Shown: positions 9,282 through 18,785, numbered from the stretch's first letter. The stretch is DNA of 64,000 nt from Ruminococcus_G sp964621905 (GCA_964621905.1 CAZUNG010000005.1:62001-126000); one strand, 5' to 3'. The notes: generated by a model not told the origin, from the sequence alone. Numbers and translations: made by a program.

Positions 9282-9305
9282 GCGTTAAAATTAACGGATT
9301 ATTAT
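9262..9305 (+). promoter_or_regulatory. Locus A promoter with overlapping operators
   Basis: TTGATG (9277-9282), a 17-base spacer and TATTAT (9300-9305) form a promoter. The spacer holds a palindrome, CGTTAA-AA-TTAACG (9283-9296). A second palindrome, ACGCAT-A-ATGCGT (9262-9274), lies just upstream of the -35 box. A repressor bound to either would block RNA polymerase. The adjacent LacI protein is the obvious candidate. A further GATGCGTT half-site is at 9311-9318. Confidence 0.6.
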
Positions 9306-9400
9306 TGAATGATGCGTTTCGGTGTGTTATAAAGAGATTGTATATACAACTTATGAACGTGTTCAGAATGCAGCATAATGTAGGATGGAGGGAAACAATT

Positions 9401-10933
9401 TTGAAAACAGAGACGATTCTCGAAATGAAGAACATTTCAGTAGAGTTTCCTGGGGTGAAAGCATTAGACGGAGCCTGTTTTGAATTGCGAAAAGGCGAGA
9501 TTCATGTACTGATCGGTGAGAACGGTGCGGGAAAATCGACACTGATGAAAGTGCTGGCCGGTATCAACAGCAATTATACAGGGACCGTTCTGTATAAAGG
9601 CAGTGAAATAGTTTGTGCGGATATCAATGAACAGCGCAGCAGAGGAATCAGTATGATATTTCAGGAAATGAACCTGCTGCCGAATCTGACGGTTTCAGAG
9701 AATATTTTTATGAGTCGGCAGCCGGTCACAGGGAGTGGAAGTGTTGATTGGAAAAGTATGAATACAAGAGCAAGAGAACTTCTGGACTCTATAGGATCTG
9801 ATATCAGTGAACGCATGCTTGTGGGAGATCTGAGTGTGGGTCAGATGCAGATGGTGGAAATAGCAAAAGCACTGTCTTTTGAGGCGGATATTATTATTAT
9901 GGATGAACCGACTTCGGCATTGACAGAAAAAGAAGTAGACAGCCTTTTTAAGATTATTGATACGTTAACGGGAAAAGGGGTTGCAGTTGTCTACATCTCA
10001 CACCGTATGGAAGAAATTATGAAAATCAGTGACCGAATTACAGTTTTTCGTGATGGTCTGTACATTGGAACCATGGAAAAAGACCGGACAACAATCGATG
10101 AAATTATTTCCATGATGGTAGGACGGGAAATGAATGACTATTATCCCAGAATTCCGTCTGGGCATGGGGAAATCGCATTGCAGGCCCAAAATATATGTCA
10201 GGGCTCTGTCTTAAAGGATCTTTCATTTATTGCCAGACGCGGAGAAATTACTGGGTTTTATGGTTTGATGGGAGCAGGAAGAACGGAACTCATGCGTGCA
10301 GTTTTTGGAGCTGATAAGTTTGACAGTGGAAAAATACTGGTGAACGGTCAGGAAAAGCGTATACGATCCTGTGAACACGCGAAAAAGCTGGGGATTGCAC
10401 TTTTGACGGAAGACAGAAAACACCAGGGATTAATACTGGAATTTGGTGTGGGTGAAAATATTTCATTGACGAATCTGTCGGGAATTATGAATGCGGTTGG
10501 AATCAGCCAAAAACTGGAAGATAAAAACAATCAGAATCTGATACGGCGTATGAATGTAAAGACACCGTCATTACATCAAAAGGTCAAATATCTCAGCGGA
10601 GGCAATCAACAGAAAGTAGTGATCAGCAAATGGCTGAATGCCAAGGTTGATATTTTGATTTTTGATGAGCCAACACGCGGGATTGATGTAGGTGCAAAAG
10701 TAGAAATATATAAGCTGATGAATGATCTGAAAAAGAATGATAAAGCTGTCATTATGGTCTCGTCAGAACTGGCAGAGTGCAGGGGAATCAGCGACCGGAT
10801 GTATATTATGCACGAGGGAAGAATCACCGGCTGCCTGGAGTACGAAGAGGTAATAAAAAGCAGTGAAGAGCAGATTATCAAATATGCGACAGAAACTAAC
10901 GGAGGTGCAAAAGGTGAAAAAAAAGAAGTTTAA
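9401..10933 (+). CDS. CUT2-family sugar ABC transporter, ATP-binding protein (locus A)
   Basis: Energises sugar import; two fused ATPase domains in 510 residues, as in RbsA/MglA. The first half has Walker A GENGAGKST, signature LSVGQMQM and Walker B IIIMDEPTSALT. The second half has the degenerate P-loop GLMGAGRTE normal for this family, with LSGGNQQK and ILIFDEPTRGIDVGAK. The start is taken as TTG 9401, which has GGAGGG 8 bases upstream; a TTG at 9305 and two later in-frame ATGs would add up to 32 residues unlike the family. It overlaps the permease start by 20 bases. Confidence 0.92.
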   Translation: MKTETILEMKNISVEFPGVKALDGACFELRKGEIHVLIGENGAGKSTLMKVLAGINSNYTGTVLYKGSEIVCADINEQRSRGISMIFQEMNLLPNLTVSENIFMSRQPVTGSGSVDWKSMNTRARELLDSIGSDISERMLVGDLSVGQMQMVEIAKALSFEADIIIMDEPTSALTEKEVDSLFKIIDTLTGKGVAVVYISHRMEEIMKISDRITVFRDGLYIGTMEKDRTTIDEIISMMVGREMNDYYPRIPSGHGEIALQAQNICQGSVLKDLSFIARRGEITGFYGLMGAGRTELMRAVFGADKFDSGKILVNGQEKRIRSCEHAKKLGIALLTEDRKHQGLILEFGVGENISLTNLSGIMNAVGISQKLEDKNNQNLIRRMNVKTPSLHQKVKYLSGGNQQKVVISKWLNAKVDILIFDEPTRGIDVGAKVEIYKLMNDLKKNDKAVIMVSSELAECRGISDRMYIMHEGRITGCLEYEEVIKSSEEQIIKYATETNGGAKGEKKEV

Positions 10934-11861
10934 TTCCAGCAGTATGGCGGCTTTTCTGGTTCTGATTGTTTTGGTTATCGTGATGTCAATCGTGTCTTCT
11001 TCATTTTTAAGTGCAAACAATCTTATGAATGTGATGCAGCAGATTACGGTGAATGCAGTGATAGCCGTGGGTATGACAATTGTAATTCTTACCTCCGGAA
11101 TTGACCTTTCGGTAGGATCGGTAATGGCAATATCGGGATTTATTATGGGCAAGCTTATGATGGCCGGTTTGAATGGGATACTGGCGGTGATCCTGGGAAC
11201 CGTAATCGGCGTGCTGTTTGGCCTGTTAAATGGGGTTTTGGTAGCAAAATGTAAACTGCAGCCCATGATAGCCACGCTGGGAACGATGCAGATTGCCAGA
11301 GGGATTACGCTGACGATTGCCCAGGGACGTACGATCAGCGGATTTCCTCAGGAGTTCCGGTGGTTCGGAAATGGTACACTGCTGGGAATTCCCATTCAGG
11401 TTATCCTGATGCTGATCCTTTACATATTACTGTTTTATCTCCTGCGCTACAGAAAATTCGGCAGATACATTTATTCCATCGGAGGCAACGAAGAGGCGAC
11501 TAGACTATCCGGCGTGAATGTGACGAAATACAAGATCGGCGCTTATGTAATCAGCGGGGCAACGGCCGCGGCCGCGGCCGTCATTACAGTTGGAAAGTTG
11601 AATTCTGCAGTTCCGACAGCCGGTGAAGGCTATGAACTGGATGCGATAGCATCAACCGTTATCGGAGGGACCAGTCTGTTGGGCGGATTCGGCAGTGTAT
11701 GGGGGACTTTGATGGGGGCGATGATCATTGGAATTATTAAAAACGGTTTGAATCTGATGAATGTCTCTGCCTACGTTCAAAAAGTGGTGATTGGAATTAT
11801 TCTTTTGATTGCGGTTCTTGTAGATTCATTTAGAAGCGAAGCACTTAATAAGAAAAAATAA
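10914..11861 (+). CDS. CUT2-family sugar ABC transporter, permease (locus A)
   Basis: A 315-residue integral membrane protein of the RbsC type with eight to ten hydrophobic segments. It carries the family motifs ILTSGIDLSVGS (about 59-70), GGNEEATRLSGV and ASTVIGGTSLLGG. The start is GTG 10914 with GGAGG 8 bases upstream, inside the end of the ATPase gene, so translation is coupled. An alanine-rich run encoded by a GC-only stretch near 11565-11580 is unusual in base composition but keeps the frame. Sugar specificity cannot be read from the sequence. Confidence 0.92.
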   Translation: MKKKKFNSSSMAAFLVLIVLVIVMSIVSSSFLSANNLMNVMQQITVNAVIAVGMTIVILTSGIDLSVGSVMAISGFIMGKLMMAGLNGILAVILGTVIGVLFGLLNGVLVAKCKLQPMIATLGTMQIARGITLTIAQGRTISGFPQEFRWFGNGTLLGIPIQVILMLILYILLFYLLRYRKFGRYIYSIGGNEEATRLSGVNVTKYKIGAYVISGATAAAAAVITVGKLNSAVPTAGEGYELDAIASTVIGGTSLLGGFGSVWGTLMGAMIIGIIKNGLNLMNVSAYVQKVVIGIILLIAVLVDSFRSEALNKKK

Positions 11862-11878
11862 AAGGAGATCAAATCATT

Positions 11879-12859
11879 ATGAAGAAAAAAATGACGGCAA
11901 TTTTAACAGCAATACTACTGGTGCTGTCTCTGGCGGCATGTGGAAATCAGTCTGACGGGGAGAAAGCGGTATCCGGCAGTGCAGATGAAGATGGAAAAGT
12001 AAAGATTGCATTTATTGTAAAAGCAATGTCGGACCAGTTTTTTATCGATGTAAAAGAAGGGGCAGAGGCGAGAGCTTTTGAGCTGGGAATTGAATTGTCC
12101 TATCTGGCGCCGGAGGGCGGACAGCAGGATATTGAGGGAGAGATACAGATACTCGAAGACAGTATTATAAAGGGCGTCGATGCGATTATTATCGACGTCT
12201 CAGACACAGCTGCATTCAATACTTCAATCAAAAAAGCAAATGATGCAGGGATTCCGGTTGTACTGTTTAATGATACAGTCGATGAGGAGGACCTGGAGAG
12301 CATTGGAGGCCATGTGGAAAGCCTGGTAGGGCTGAATTCTGCAGAGGCTGCAGGTATGGTAGCTGAATACTGTGTGGAAAATTCTGAACCTGGAAAGGTA
12401 GCGATTCTGGAAGGTCTGAGCGGAACCAATGCATCGATAGAACGTTCGGAAGGGTTTCAGGAAGTTGTAGAAAAGAGCGGATTTGAGGTTGTCGCTTCCC
12501 AGCCGGCCAACTGGGATAAAAATGAAGCTTATAATGTCACGCAAAATATTTTGACCGCAAATCCAGAAGTCTCAGTGATATGGGCAGCAAGCAGTCTGAT
12601 GGGCATGGGTGCGATTCAGGCCATTGAAGATATGGGGATGTCCGATCAGATTGACGTCTATGATTTTGACTGCGAAGCAGATGATATCAACGCGATAAAA
12701 GAGGGAAAACTTTGTGCAACCCTTCGTTATCCGTCAAAAGAGTGGGCGGCCCTGGCTGTCGACACTGCACTGTCGCTCGCAAAAGGAGAGAAAGTTGACA
12801 AAGAGATTTTTGCGGAAGTGTTTGTCATCACGCCCGACAATGTAGATACAATTGAATAG
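11879..12859 (+). CDS. Sugar-binding lipoprotein of the locus A ABC transporter
   Basis: Extracellular solute-binding protein of the RbsB/periplasmic-binding type I class, 326 residues. A lipoprotein signal peptide ends in the lipobox LAAC, with acylated C21. The mature part starts with a short acidic linker and continues KVKIAFIVKAMSDQFFIDVKEGAE, typical of the family. AAAGGAGAT precedes the ATG. In this locus the binding protein is last of the three transporter genes, unlike loci B and C where it comes first. The dehydrogenase gene follows after 28 bases. Confidence 0.92.
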   Translation: MKKKMTAILTAILLVLSLAACGNQSDGEKAVSGSADEDGKVKIAFIVKAMSDQFFIDVKEGAEARAFELGIELSYLAPEGGQQDIEGEIQILEDSIIKGVDAIIIDVSDTAAFNTSIKKANDAGIPVVLFNDTVDEEDLESIGGHVESLVGLNSAEAAGMVAEYCVENSEPGKVAILEGLSGTNASIERSEGFQEVVEKSGFEVVASQPANWDKNEAYNVTQNILTANPEVSVIWAASSLMGMGAIQAIEDMGMSDQIDVYDFDCEADDINAIKEGKLCATLRYPSKEWAALAVDTALSLAKGEKVDKEIFAEVFVITPDNVDTIE

Positions 12860-12887
12860 CAGGGCGTTGACCGGTGGAGGAAAAACA

Positions 12888-14057
12888 ATGGAAAAACTCA
12901 AGGCAGGAGTAATCGGCATCGGTGACATCAGTGATGTTTATCTGAAAAATTTGTTGAAGTATCGGGATGTTATTGAATTGTGGGGATGCGCATCGAGAGG
13001 AATTCAAAAGGCAAGAAAAAAGGCTGAACAGTATGGCATACCTCGTTGCTATGCGTCAGGAGATGAACTGATAGCGGACCCCGAGATCGATATTGTTCTG
13101 AATCTGACCACCCCCAAAGTGCATTATCATTATAATAAAAAAGCTCTGGAGGCGGGAAAACATGTCTACAGTGAGAAACCGCTGGCTGCCACATTTGCTG
13201 AAGGGAAAGAGCTTTTAGCGTTGGCTGAACAGAACGGAAAGTGTATAGGATGTGCACCGGATACTTTTATGGGAGGCCGTCTGCAGACGTACAGAGAACT
13301 GGTCGCAGGCGGAAAACTGGGAGAAATCTTTGGCGCTACTGTTACGGCTGTAAGCCGCGGTGCGGAATGGTTCCATCCGAATCCCGCATTTTTTTACCAG
13401 CCCGGTGCAGGACCACTCTATGACATTGGGCCTTACTATATCACAGCGCTGTTATCGCTGCTGGGGCCGGTGAAAAAAATATGCGCCATGAAAAAAACTG
13501 CGGAAAATGAACGGGTGATTGAAAGAGGACCGCTTCGCGGACAGAAGATAGAGGTACATCCCGATGTGGATACGCATGTGATAGCAAATCTTGAATTCGT
13601 GTGCGGTGCGGTTGCGACTGTCATTATGAGTTTTGACGTGTGGGATTCTGAACTGCCGCGAATGGAGATTTACGGAACAAAAGGCACTCTGTGCATGAAG
13701 GAGCCGGACCCCTGCGACGGACCGAATCTCTTTGGCGGGGATGTACTGATGAGAGACAGAGAAAATTATCGCTGGATAGGCATGCCGAGAGAGCAAGGAG
13801 CTGTCGAGACAGAGTGGAAGAAAATGCCGGTCAGACACGGACATAATTCCACCAGCCATGAAGAAAACAGCCGTGGTATAGGACTTGTGGATATGGTATA
13901 CGCAATCAATGAAAAACGTGAACCGCGTGCGGGCGGAGCCATGGCGCTGCATACACTGGAAGTGATGGAGGGTGTGATCCGTTCGGCCAAAGAGGGACGT
14001 TATATCAGTATGACGACAACATTCGCCATTCCGGACATACTTTCCGCGGATATATAA
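12888..14057 (+). CDS. Gfo/Idh/MocA-family NAD(P)-dependent oxidoreductase (locus A)
   Basis: A 389-residue dehydrogenase with an N-terminal Rossmann fold (AGVIGIGDISDVYLKNL) and the catalytic-type motif EKPLA (about residues 95-99), followed by the mixed alpha/beta substrate domain. Family members oxidise sugars, inositols or glycosides. ATG 12888 is chosen for the GGTGGAGG site upstream; the longer frame adds 12 residues overlapping the binding protein. It is the last gene of locus A and presumably acts on the imported sugar. Confidence 0.88.
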   Translation: MEKLKAGVIGIGDISDVYLKNLLKYRDVIELWGCASRGIQKARKKAEQYGIPRCYASGDELIADPEIDIVLNLTTPKVHYHYNKKALEAGKHVYSEKPLAATFAEGKELLALAEQNGKCIGCAPDTFMGGRLQTYRELVAGGKLGEIFGATVTAVSRGAEWFHPNPAFFYQPGAGPLYDIGPYYITALLSLLGPVKKICAMKKTAENERVIERGPLRGQKIEVHPDVDTHVIANLEFVCGAVATVIMSFDVWDSELPRMEIYGTKGTLCMKEPDPCDGPNLFGGDVLMRDRENYRWIGMPREQGAVETEWKKMPVRHGHNSTSHEENSRGIGLVDMVYAINEKREPRAGGAMALHTLEVMEGVIRSAKEGRYISMTTTFAIPDILSADI

Positions 14058-14328
14058 AAATAACAATATCATAAACGTTGCTGTGAAATGAGAGCTTCTC
14101 ATGGAACAGGCTGTCATCACCGTCTTGCTCATGATTTTGATACTGATGCAGCCAAACATGTACAGCAGTGCAAATTATGAAGATGTAACACTGACGTATG
14201 GCACGAAAGGGGATATAATAGGACCCGAAGATAATCCGTGCAGGTGGACAATTGAGTTCGCAGATAAAATTGTTATTTTGAACATGGTGTGTTGGTGGAA
14301 GAAGGATAAATACCGGGAAAAATAATAA
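14058..14328 (+). other. Intergenic stretch with a weak, possibly decayed coding remnant
   Basis: Between the locus A dehydrogenase and its terminator I see no convincing gene. An open frame at 14101-14325 (74 codons) starts with ATG but lacks a ribosome site and resembles nothing. In the frame through 14094-14182 the translation ASHGTGCHHRLAHDF faintly resembles the C-terminal region of some Gfo/Idh/MocA proteins before it stops. It may be the leftover of a lost paralogue; this is weak. Confidence 0.3.
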
Positions 14329-14375
14329 AAGAATGGCCGGACTGCCGAAAAAAGGCAGATGGTCATTCTTTCCTT
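14329..14375. terminator. Terminator between locus A and the histidine kinase
   Basis: Arms 14329-14346 and 14354-14370 (AAGAATGGCCGG..CTGCC with GGCAGATGGTCATTCTT, imperfect) form a hairpin followed by TTCCTT. It lies between convergent genes and may serve both. Confidence 0.55.
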
Positions 14376-14404
14376 AGATTCTCTGCGAAAAAGTTTTGCG
14401 TAGT

Positions 14405-17400
14405 TTACTCCGGCCGGATAGCTTTGGAGAGCCGTTCCAGCAGTTTTTGATAATCGATCGGCTTTGATATATGATCGTTCATGCCGGCGGCCAGGGACCT
14501 GGCAATATCTTCTGCAAAAGCGTTGGCGGTCAGTGCGATGATCGGAATCGTTTCTGACTGCGGGTGAACAGTTCCGCGGATTTTGCGGGCTGCAGTGCAG
14601 CCATCCATGACGGGCATCTGCAGATCCATGAGGATTGCCTGGTATGTTCCGGGCTCAGATGCAGTGAACATATGAAAGGCCTCCAGTCCATTTTCTGCGG
14701 TGGATACGATGAGTCCCGCCTGCTGAAGGAGCGTCTGTGCAATTTCCATATTCAATGTATTGTCTTCAACCAGAAGAATATGTTTTCCGGACAGACAATC
14801 GCCTGTATGAAAGCGGGTATCATTTGCAGAGGTATCCGTGCAATTTTCCGGCTGTGCAATGTTCAGATGTAAAGTTACGATAAAGCGGCTTCCGGCGCCA
14901 GGTTCACTTTCGATCTGGATATCTCCCTGCATGGCAGCCACAATTCCCTGAGCGATGGACATGCCAAGACCCGTTCCCTGAATATGCTGAAGTTTGGTAT
15001 TTTCAGCCCGGGAAAATGGGGTGAATATACAATTCTGAAATTCTTTGTCAATTCCGATTCCGTTATCCTCCACCGTGAAGACAAAACATCCGGTGGACTG
15101 CGAGGCACCGGAGATTTCCTGAACGGTTATGCTGATTCGTCCTTCAGTGGGAGTATATTTGACAGCATTGTCTCCCAGATTGATCAGCAGCTGCCGAATA
15201 TGGCCGGTGTCACCGAGCAGCCGGTCATGCGTGACGTTCAGAAGCTCATACGTCATGTGCTGTTTTTTGCGCACAGAGTCTGTGCGAAGGAGAGTATAAA
15301 CTTCATGCATCAGTTCTTTTAAAGAAAACGGTTCTTCTGTCAACTCCAGTTTTCCTTTTTCAATCTTTGACATATCAAGGATTTCATTGATCAGATGCAG
15401 AAGATGTCTGCTGGAAAACTGAATTTTATCCAGACATTCCTTTACTTTATCAATATCCTCAATCTGGGAGGTCGCGATGGAGGTCATGCCAATGATAGCA
15501 TTCATTGGCGTGCGTATATCGTGGGACATCTGCGCCAGAAAGTTACTTTTTGCTTCATTTGCCTGTTTGGCGGTTTCGTATGCTGCCAGCAGGGCTCTGC
15601 GGCTTTGTTCTTCCAGCTCCTTTTCTTCTTCTACGTTATGTGCCGCCAGGATGATTTTGGTCGGTATGGTGTTGCGGCTTTCGGCCAGAATCACGTGTAT
15701 TCTCATCCAGCCGTAATAGCCCCCGTAGTTTCTGCGGAACTCAAGCGCATAGATTGTCTCGCCGGAGCTGATGCGTCTGATAATCTCCTGCGATGAAAGA
15801 TCTTTTGAGAACTGCAGCTGATCTTCCCGGTGGATCGCATGTGTCACATAAACATTCTTTAATATCGTATAGTTGTCAGCAGCGCTCAGATATTCTGTAA
15901 GATCCTCGGAGCATGCAAACGCCTGAAAGGTGTCATGTTCAAGGTCAACATAAAAGACAGAGTGGTAAAAAGAAGAAAGACCCTGGATAATATTCTGGTA
16001 TTCAAAGTAGAGCTTTTTTCGTTTTTCTTCCTCCAGTTCCTCAAGTTTCTGCTCGTTAATATTCATATTGGCAAAGATGACTTTGGTCACTTTGCCGTCT
16101 GTTATTTCGGAAATACTGAAGCGGGAGCGAACCCACTCGATGCCATGAGGATAAATTCGTCTGAAATCAATATCATATACCGGTTGTTCAGGTGTCAGGA
16201 TTTGTCTGAGAAATGAAGGGCTGCCGGCTCTTCGCATCTTTTCCTGATCTTCAGGAATAACCAGCTGCTGTACAAATCTTTCATAGTAAGTCGACAGACT
16301 TCCGCTGGGAAAGGCTTTTTGATCCTGTATCGCAATCTCCTGCCAGATGGGTTTTTCAATATCATTTTCCAGATCGAAGATATAGATCGAGTAATAGCAC
16401 TGGCACAAATTTGACAGTACATTCACTCTCTGCTCGGCTTCCTGCTGGTCGTCTGCATTTCTTATGGTCAGAAGGATCCGTTCTTCCATATCCTGAAGAA
16501 TTCTGGACGAGTAATAACGGTAGTAATGCAGAGAGCCATCTTCTGAATACACGCGGAGGGAACCCTCCATATAATCGCTTTTCCGGTAGCTGTCCGGATG
16601 AAAGATACGCTGAAATTCCCGTTTGTCTTCGGAGGGCATAGCGACTGCGAGCTGATGATAAAAGTCTTCAAGTTTACCATATTGTGACAGTTGCAGGAAG
16701 TTACCGGAGTAGTGAATACAATGGTATTCTGATTTTTCAGGATTTACATTGAGGGCAAGCTTGTAAATCTGAGAAAAGGCCGTCTGGGAAGCGGCATCGT
16801 CAATTCGCTTTTCGATCTCTCTGTCCTGCTCGTCAAATGCGGCAATCACCCACGGGTATTCCGGAGTATAATGTGTGGATGGAATCACCAGGATACGGCG
16901 CCAGTTTCCGGAAGCATTCCGGTACAAGGTTTCCAAACGATTTTCTCCATGGTTTAGATGCAGACGGATATTTTTGACATCGGTGAGTCCAAGAAGGAGG
17001 TCCTTATACTCCGGCGCAGATTCCTTGTTTACATAATCCTGGAAAAATAATCGGAAATCGGTATATTTTTCTGCTTGTTTTCGGAATCTGTCCGAAAGCT
17101 TGATGATCTTATAACTGTGGTTGTTGATATTGCACAGCAGGATCCCTGTATAATTTTCTCCCAACGTCTGGATGACAGTATCAAACTCGTGTTTCATGAT
17201 CGTAGTGTCAGTGATATTTTGATGATAACCGCGCAGGCAGATGCCCCCAGTATAATTCCAGTCGCGAATTCCGCCGCAGCGTATGTAAATCTGTCCCCGC
17301 GTCGGGTGGTTCCAGGGATACTGCACTTCAGAACGTTCATTAGCACAGAGCTTTTGTACAGCGGATTTGACAAGCGGATAGTATTCCGGATCAATGCGCC

Positions 17401-17584
17401 CATACCAGAAACTGTAGCAGTCTTCGGGGGGAAGATCCTCCTGAAGTCCCAGTAATTCCAGCATCGCTGTGTCTGCATACATCCGGGGATTGCTGCCCTC
17501 GTCTAATTCGATGACCCACAGGCCTGTCCGCCCTTCATGAAGTACTTCCTGAATCTTCTTTATATCGTTAAAATAGTCTGGCAT
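14405..17584 (-). CDS. Large cytoplasmic hybrid sensor histidine kinase/response regulator
   Basis: A 1059-residue signalling protein. About 670 residues of N-terminal sensor region hold several PAS-like modules and no membrane segment or signal peptide, so it is probably cytosolic. The dimerisation/phosphoacceptor region (H-box FLAQMSHDIRTPMNAIIGM, near residue 690) is followed by the ATPase domain (DNAVKYTP, VEDNGIGIDKEF, GTGLGMSIAQG) and a C-terminal receiver with the phosphoacceptor aspartate in LMDLQMPVMDG (near residue 985). ATG 17584 is preferred to the TTG eight codons earlier because AAAGGAG fits it. No partner regulator is adjacent, so its output is unknown. Confidence 0.88.
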   Translation of the reverse strand: MPDYFNDIKKIQEVLHEGRTGLWVIELDEGSNPRMYADTAMLELLGLQEDLPPEDCYSFWYGRIDPEYYPLVKSAVQKLCANERSEVQYPWNHPTRGQIYIRCGGIRDWNYTGGICLRGYHQNITDTTIMKHEFDTVIQTLGENYTGILLCNINNHSYKIIKLSDRFRKQAEKYTDFRLFFQDYVNKESAPEYKDLLLGLTDVKNIRLHLNHGENRLETLYRNASGNWRRILVIPSTHYTPEYPWVIAAFDEQDREIEKRIDDAASQTAFSQIYKLALNVNPEKSEYHCIHYSGNFLQLSQYGKLEDFYHQLAVAMPSEDKREFQRIFHPDSYRKSDYMEGSLRVYSEDGSLHYYRYYSSRILQDMEERILLTIRNADDQQEAEQRVNVLSNLCQCYYSIYIFDLENDIEKPIWQEIAIQDQKAFPSGSLSTYYERFVQQLVIPEDQEKMRRAGSPSFLRQILTPEQPVYDIDFRRIYPHGIEWVRSRFSISEITDGKVTKVIFANMNINEQKLEELEEEKRKKLYFEYQNIIQGLSSFYHSVFYVDLEHDTFQAFACSEDLTEYLSAADNYTILKNVYVTHAIHREDQLQFSKDLSSQEIIRRISSGETIYALEFRRNYGGYYGWMRIHVILAESRNTIPTKIILAAHNVEEEKELEEQSRRALLAAYETAKQANEAKSNFLAQMSHDIRTPMNAIIGMTSIATSQIEDIDKVKECLDKIQFSSRHLLHLINEILDMSKIEKGKLELTEEPFSLKELMHEVYTLLRTDSVRKKQHMTYELLNVTHDRLLGDTGHIRQLLINLGDNAVKYTPTEGRISITVQEISGASQSTGCFVFTVEDNGIGIDKEFQNCIFTPFSRAENTKLQHIQGTGLGMSIAQGIVAAMQGDIQIESEPGAGSRFIVTLHLNIAQPENCTDTSANDTRFHTGDCLSGKHILLVEDNTLNMEIAQTLLQQAGLIVSTAENGLEAFHMFTASEPGTYQAILMDLQMPVMDGCTAARKIRGTVHPQSETIPIIALTANAFAEDIARSLAAGMNDHISKPIDYQKLLERLSKAIRPE

Positions 17585-17690
17585 ATAACAGGGACTCCTT
17601 TCTGTCAAACTTTATTTCTTTCATTTTATGTTATTCACAGAACAGTTGCAAGTTTCTTGGCGAAAAAATTCAGAATGAAAGATTCACTGA

Positions 17691-17719
17691 TTGAGAAATC
17701 GAAAAAACTGTGGTAAAAT
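17691..17719 (+). promoter_or_regulatory. Candidate promoter of azlCD
   Basis: TTGAGA (17691-17696), a 17-base spacer and TAAAAT (17714-17719), 43 bases before the azlC start. Confidence 0.6.
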
Positions 17720-17762
17720 AACCCCTGATATAAGCCGCAGCAGGTGCGGCACTGGAGGTAAT

Positions 17763-18476
17763 ATGGGTAATATGAAGGAGTGGCGGCGGGGAGTGCAAGA
17801 TGGACTTCCCATTTGTTTTGGATATTTTGCAGTGTCTTTTGCGTTCGGCATACAGGCGCGTTCTGTGGGGATGACAGCTTTTCAGGCGGTGCTCATGTCG
17901 GTGACGAATCTGACGTCAGCCGGGCAGTTTGCATCGCTTGATACGATTGCAGCATCTGCAACGTATTTTGAGATGGCATTTTTGCAGCTGGTGATCAATA
18001 TGCGTTATTTTCTGATGTCGTGTTCCCTGTCTCAGAAAATATCTTACGGTATGCATCCCATTCACCGGTTTTTTATGGCGTACGGAGTGACGGATGAGAT
18101 TTTCGGCGTGAGCGTGTGCCGTCCGGGAGCGCTAAGTCCGGGGTATTTTTATGGCCTGATGTCAGTCGCCGTTCCCGGATGGGGACTTGGAACGCTCGTC
18201 GGGGTTATCTGTGGAAATGTGCTTCCAGTCAGTATCATCAATGCTCTTGGTATTGCGATATACGGGATGTTTCTGGCAGTGATCCTGCCGGCTGCGAAAA
18301 AGGATAAAGTGGTGGCGGGAGTTGTGATCTGTGCGATGATTCTGGGCTGCGTTATGCGCTGTACACCCGTTCTGTGCAGGATCTCTTCGGGGATGCAGAT
18401 CATTATCATCATACTGATTGTAGCGGGGGCGGCAGCATGGCTGTTCCCGCGTGAGGAGGCGGAACATGCAGGGTAA
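17763..18476 (+). CDS. azlC: AzlC-family branched-chain amino acid exporter, large subunit
   Basis: A 237-residue membrane protein of the LIV-E/AzlC (YgaZ) family, which with AzlD/YgaH exports branched-chain amino acids or analogues such as azaleucine. The family hallmark is near the N-terminus: GVQDGLPICFGYFAVSFAFG, then MSVTNLTSAGQFA and NMRYFLMS. About six membrane segments are visible. ATG 17763 has GGAGG close by; an ATG three codons later is an alternative. It overlaps azlD by 11 bases. Confidence 0.9.
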   Translation: MGNMKEWRRGVQDGLPICFGYFAVSFAFGIQARSVGMTAFQAVLMSVTNLTSAGQFASLDTIAASATYFEMAFLQLVINMRYFLMSCSLSQKISYGMHPIHRFFMAYGVTDEIFGVSVCRPGALSPGYFYGLMSVAVPGWGLGTLVGVICGNVLPVSIINALGIAIYGMFLAVILPAAKKDKVVAGVVICAMILGCVMRCTPVLCRISSGMQIIIIILIVAGAAAWLFPREEAEHAG

Positions 18477-18777
18477 TATCTATCTATACATACTGGTCAT
18501 GGCTGCAGTGACATATGCAGTCCGGGCACTGCCGCTGACCTTGATACGGAGAAAAATAACAAACAGGTATATTCAGTCTTTTTTATATTATGTGCCTTAT
18601 GCGACGCTTGCGGCGATGACGTTTCCGGCTATCCTGTATGCGACCGGTGATATGGTATCGGCCGCCTGCGGGTTTGCCGCAGCACTGTTCCTTGCGTATA
18701 AAGGAAAAGGGCTGCTTCCCGTGGCGGCAGGGGCCTGCGCGGTTGTATTCGTTGTACAGTTTATTATGACATTATAA
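18466..18777 (+). CDS. azlD: AzlD-family branched-chain amino acid exporter, small subunit
   Basis: A 103-residue, three- or four-segment membrane protein of the AzlD/YgaH family. The typical start YLYILVMAAVTYAVRALPLTL and the later YVPYATLAAMTFPAIL are both present. It works as a pair with AzlC, with which it overlaps. ATG 18466 has GAGGAGG upstream; the longer frame beginning at 18451 has none. There is no clear terminator before the promoter of the next unit 9 bases later. Confidence 0.88.
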   Translation: MQGNIYLYILVMAAVTYAVRALPLTLIRRKITNRYIQSFLYYVPYATLAAMTFPAILYATGDMVSAACGFAAALFLAYKGKGLLPVAAGACAVVFVVQFIMTL

Positions 18778-18785
18778 AAAAACAA

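Noticed and set aside
11560..11590. Alternating GCGGCC repeat that could be a recombination or structural site
   Set aside because: It encodes a run of alanines within an intact membrane segment of the permease and keeps the frame; no sign of another role.
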